Positions 4,622-5,971 of a stretch of DNA of 5,971 nt are shown in pieces. The notes beneath the pieces are model-generated. The model had not been told where the DNA came from and did no database searches. It saw only the letters and a list, made by a program, of their open reading frames with translations. The translations under genes and the position numbers were made by a program. The DNA is taken from assembly GCA_041639705.1 (NCBI GenBank), contig JBEQBT010000215.1, positions 1 to 5,971 on the forward strand. Reading direction: 5' to 3'. The DNA comes from JARDZI01 sp041639705 (GTDB lineage Bacteria; Bacillota; Clostridia; Clostridiales; Caloramatoraceae). The first letter of the stretch is position 1. The number at the start of each line of letters is the position of its first letter.

Positions 4622-5491
4622 TTTAACCAATTGCCATTGTCCCCTTTCAGTATTAACAAATACATTTGTATATCTCTGTAATGTTTGTCTAACTTTTTCT
4701 TTCCAATGAATATTTCTGTTAGCCTTTTCATGACCTTCAATTTCTTTATATATCATATCTAGGCTTGCCTTTGTTTTTATCTTCTCAAGAACGGATGCAA
4801 CTAGGTCTTTCCAGCTCACATAAATGTTATCTCTAATATCAAGCTTATAGTCTTTAGTTATTTTCATGTTGTATAGATAAGGATTGTCTTTTCTAAGAAC
4901 TATAAGGTATTCATGCTCTATCCTTGTAAAATTCTCATTCTCATAAACTTTATCATCACTCATGCAATTGTTTTGAACCTTGATATAAATATCTTCTACT
5001 GTGCCTATCTTTTTATAGTCCAGGAAAGGAGAATAGAGCTGCCAGTTTCTTCTTATATCTGCTATTAGAATTGCCATTCTCCCTCCGGTCTTTAAACTTG
5101 CAAACTGTTTAGCTATGCAGTAATCAAGTGTTTTTATAAATTCCTTATATTCTGGAATTTGAGATAAATCGGAAGGGTGTGGAGTATTGCCCCATACATC
5201 ACCTGAGTATTTAATTATGTCCCAATATGGAGGGTGGAACATTATAAATTCGTTTCTCTCAGGTATAGTATCCTTTAATAAATCAAAGCCCATATTTAAG
5301 TCATATGAATGATTAGAGATATTTAAGTATCTAGCTGCATCACCTGTTGTATCGCTGCCCTTCATATAATCGCTGACATTCTGAAATTTATACCTTTTAT
5401 TAAGAGCTATTAATGTGTATCCTGAATAGTTACCCCTGTAGCTGCTGTCCCCAAATTTACCCCTGTTTTTAAAATCTAAAATTGAACGCAT
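4610..5491 (-). CDS. Orphan DNA methyltransferase (amino-MTase type, HPPYW motif) with C-terminal winged helix
   Basis: The product has 293 residues. AGGAGG (5499-5504) lies seven bases before ATG. Residues 86-90 are HPPYW, the motif IV [DNS]PP[YFW] variant of N6-adenine and N4-cytosine DNA methyltransferases, followed by DIIKYSG. Residues 41-51 (DYMKGSDTTGD) fill the place of motif I (D-P-[MF]-x-G-[SG]-G-T-T), but the Pro is Tyr and the second Gly is Asp. GGRMAILIAD (136-145) and HEYLIVLRK (193-201) are later core strands. Residues about 225-290 (SWKDLV, then IHWKEKVRQTLQRY, then GQWQLV) look like a winged helix that may read DNA. No restriction endonuclease is near, so it probably protects or marks the element's DNA. 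It follows leader copy 3 and is first in an operon with the 89-residue gene. Confidence 0.88.
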   Translation of the reverse strand: MRSILDFKNRGKFGDSSYRGNYSGYTLIALNKRYKFQNVSDYMKGSDTTGDAARYLNISNHSYDLNMGFDLLKDTIPERNEFIMFHPPYWDIIKYSGDVWGNTPHPSDLSQIPEYKEFIKTLDYCIAKQFASLKTGGRMAILIADIRRNWQLYSPFLDYKKIGTVEDIYIKVQNNCMSDDKVYENENFTRIEHEYLIVLRKDNPYLYNMKITKDYKLDIRDNIYVSWKDLVASVLEKIKTKASLDMIYKEIEGHEKANRNIHWKEKVRQTLQRYTNVFVNTERGQWQLVKQGA

Positions 5492-5542
5492 ATGATAACC
5501 TCCTTAAAATTGAGCTTCAAAGCCCTTCTTAAATTTTGCGAT

Positions 5543-5706
5543 TGCCCTTTGGCGGAAGTTTACTCTAACACATGTGTAATTGGAGGTATAGGCATAGAGA
5601 GGGATAAATTGAACTGCATATAAGGAATACATCTTATGCTCGCTATGGGCTTTAGCCTTTACCTATTCCGTAAATGGAGCATGTGGTATAATTTCAAAGC
5701 AAAGGC
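5543..5706 (-). ncRNA. radC-motif structured element, copy 3 (leader of the methyltransferase)
   Basis: This is the most diverged copy with the same fold. P1 TGCCCTTTG 5543-5551 pairs with CAAAGGC 5700-5706 (one bulge); P2a GAAGTT 5555-5560 with AATTTC 5690-5695; P2b ACATGT 5570-5575 with GCATGT 5679-5684; P3 GGTATAGG 5585-5592 with CCTATTCC 5662-5669. Compared with copies 1 and 2, P3 has three double changes that keep pairing and one that breaks it. The core between the P3 arms is nearly identical to the others. The element ends about 40 bases upstream of the methyltransferase ribosome binding site. Confidence 0.75.
5684..5692 (+). promoter_or_regulatory. Conserved extended -10 box (TGGTATAAT) in leader copy 3
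   Basis: TGG plus TATAAT is unchanged although the bases after it (TTC instead of GTT) and the opposite arm have diverged together. Retaining the box while the partner strand drifts suggests selection on the box itself. Promoter function on folded single-stranded DNA is inferred. Confidence 0.42.
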
Positions 5707-5740
5707 TATCCTATTAAATTAAAAATATTTTTTAGTAAAT

Positions 5741-5768
5741 AAAAAAAGTGTCCCCCGGGGACACTTTT
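5741..5768 (-). terminator. Intrinsic terminator after the right-edge gene
   Basis: The GTGTCCCC/GGGGACAC stem with flanking A/T pairs spans 5744-5768. Seven T follow on the minus strand. It ends the transcript of the partial gene at 5812 and separates it from leader copy 3. Confidence 0.85.
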
Positions 5769-5811
5769 ACCTTAACTTGATCTTGTGCTTCAACTTAAAA
5801 TTAGTCTTTAT

Positions 5812-5971
5812 TTATATATAATTCATATATGCTATAAATACTAATATTGTCTTTAATCCTTTTTCAATCACTTCTTCTGCAGTTTTACCTGTAGCCATAT
5901 GCCTAATAATCTCATGAACTTCTACAGGATCAGCACCTTCTATTGTACCAAAACAGAATCGCCAATTAGTA
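5812..5971 (-). CDS. C-terminal end of an unknown protein (cut by the window edge)
   Basis: An open minus frame enters from the right edge and ends in TAA at 5812-5814. About 53 residues are visible; they include CFGTIEGADPVEVHEIIRHM and then ATGKTAEEVIEKGLKTIL, ending in YMNYI. It looks like real coding sequence: an amphipathic helix-turn-helix-like pattern (VEVHEIIRHMATGKTAEEVIEKG), no rare-codon runs, and a terminator 44 bases after the stop. I do not recognise the family. The start and N-terminal part lie outside the window. Confidence 0.65.
   Translation of the reverse strand, partial: TNWRFCFGTIEGADPVEVHEIIRHMATGKTAEEVIEKGLKTILVFIAYMNYI

Noticed and set aside
4552..4740. 62-residue minus-strand frame overlapping the methyltransferase end
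   Set aside because: It lies in another frame of the methyltransferase and overlaps its operon partner, with no independent start signal.
1..5971. CRISPR array
   Set aside because: The repeats seen are three long dispersed elements and short palindromic cores, not regularly spaced 25-40 bp repeats with unique spacers.

Overview
The window is AT-rich DNA from a low-GC Gram-positive bacterium, most likely a Clostridium-like Firmicute. It shows strong AGGAGG ribosome binding sites 6-8 bases before starts, a TTG start, AT-rich codons and U-tailed intrinsic terminators. The gene set suggests a plasmid or other conjugative/mobile element rather than core chromosome: a stand-alone RadC (JAB-domain) protein, an orphan DNA methyltransferase, an excisionase-type helix-turn-helix protein, a ribbon-helix-helix-like coiled-coil protein and several small unknown proteins. 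All eight supported genes lie on the minus strand.

Layout, read in the direction of transcription (right to left). The C-terminal end of an unknown gene (5812-5971) is followed by a terminator (5744-5768), then structured leader copy 3 (5543-5706), then the methyltransferase (4610-5491) and a small acidic protein (4298-4567), closed by a terminator (4252-4274). Next come a foldable intergenic element (4069-4204), a bidirectional terminator (4010-4057), a field of ATACTA repeats with a 37-bp inverted repeat (3876-3967), a good promoter (3832-3860) and the coiled-coil gene (2816-3802). A 143-base imperfect hairpin (2672-2814) separates this from a 56-residue ORF (2439-2609) and its terminator (2384-2408). 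Leader copy 2 (2182-2346) precedes radC (1600-2043) and the HTH gene (916-1464), ending at a terminator (852-876). Leader copy 1 (651-814) precedes a 168-residue unknown protein (82-588). Another cluster of ATACTA palindromes lies at 32-84.

The main feature is a module present three times: a terminator with the same GTGTCCCC/GGGGACAC stem, then a roughly 165-base structured element, then a minus-strand operon. Shared core sequence, overall fold, and the genes behind it (radC, a DNA methyltransferase, an unknown) match what I know of the 'radC RNA motif', found by comparative genomics upstream of DNA-related genes and never given a function. Several helices show compensatory changes between copies.

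My main hypothesis is that the element acts as folded single-stranded DNA. All three copies carry an exact extended -10 box (TGnTATAAT) in the 3' arm of the plus strand, partly in a bulge. If the plus strand enters a recipient as single-stranded DNA and folds, this box would be a hairpin promoter pointing into the minus-strand genes, as in the Frpo/ssi3 promoters of F and ColIb-P9 leading regions. In double-stranded DNA the same box points away from the genes, into the conserved terminator. The window would then be part of a conjugative leading region whose methyltransferase, RadC and small acidic proteins help establishment. This is inference; a conventional cis-regulatory RNA remains possible.
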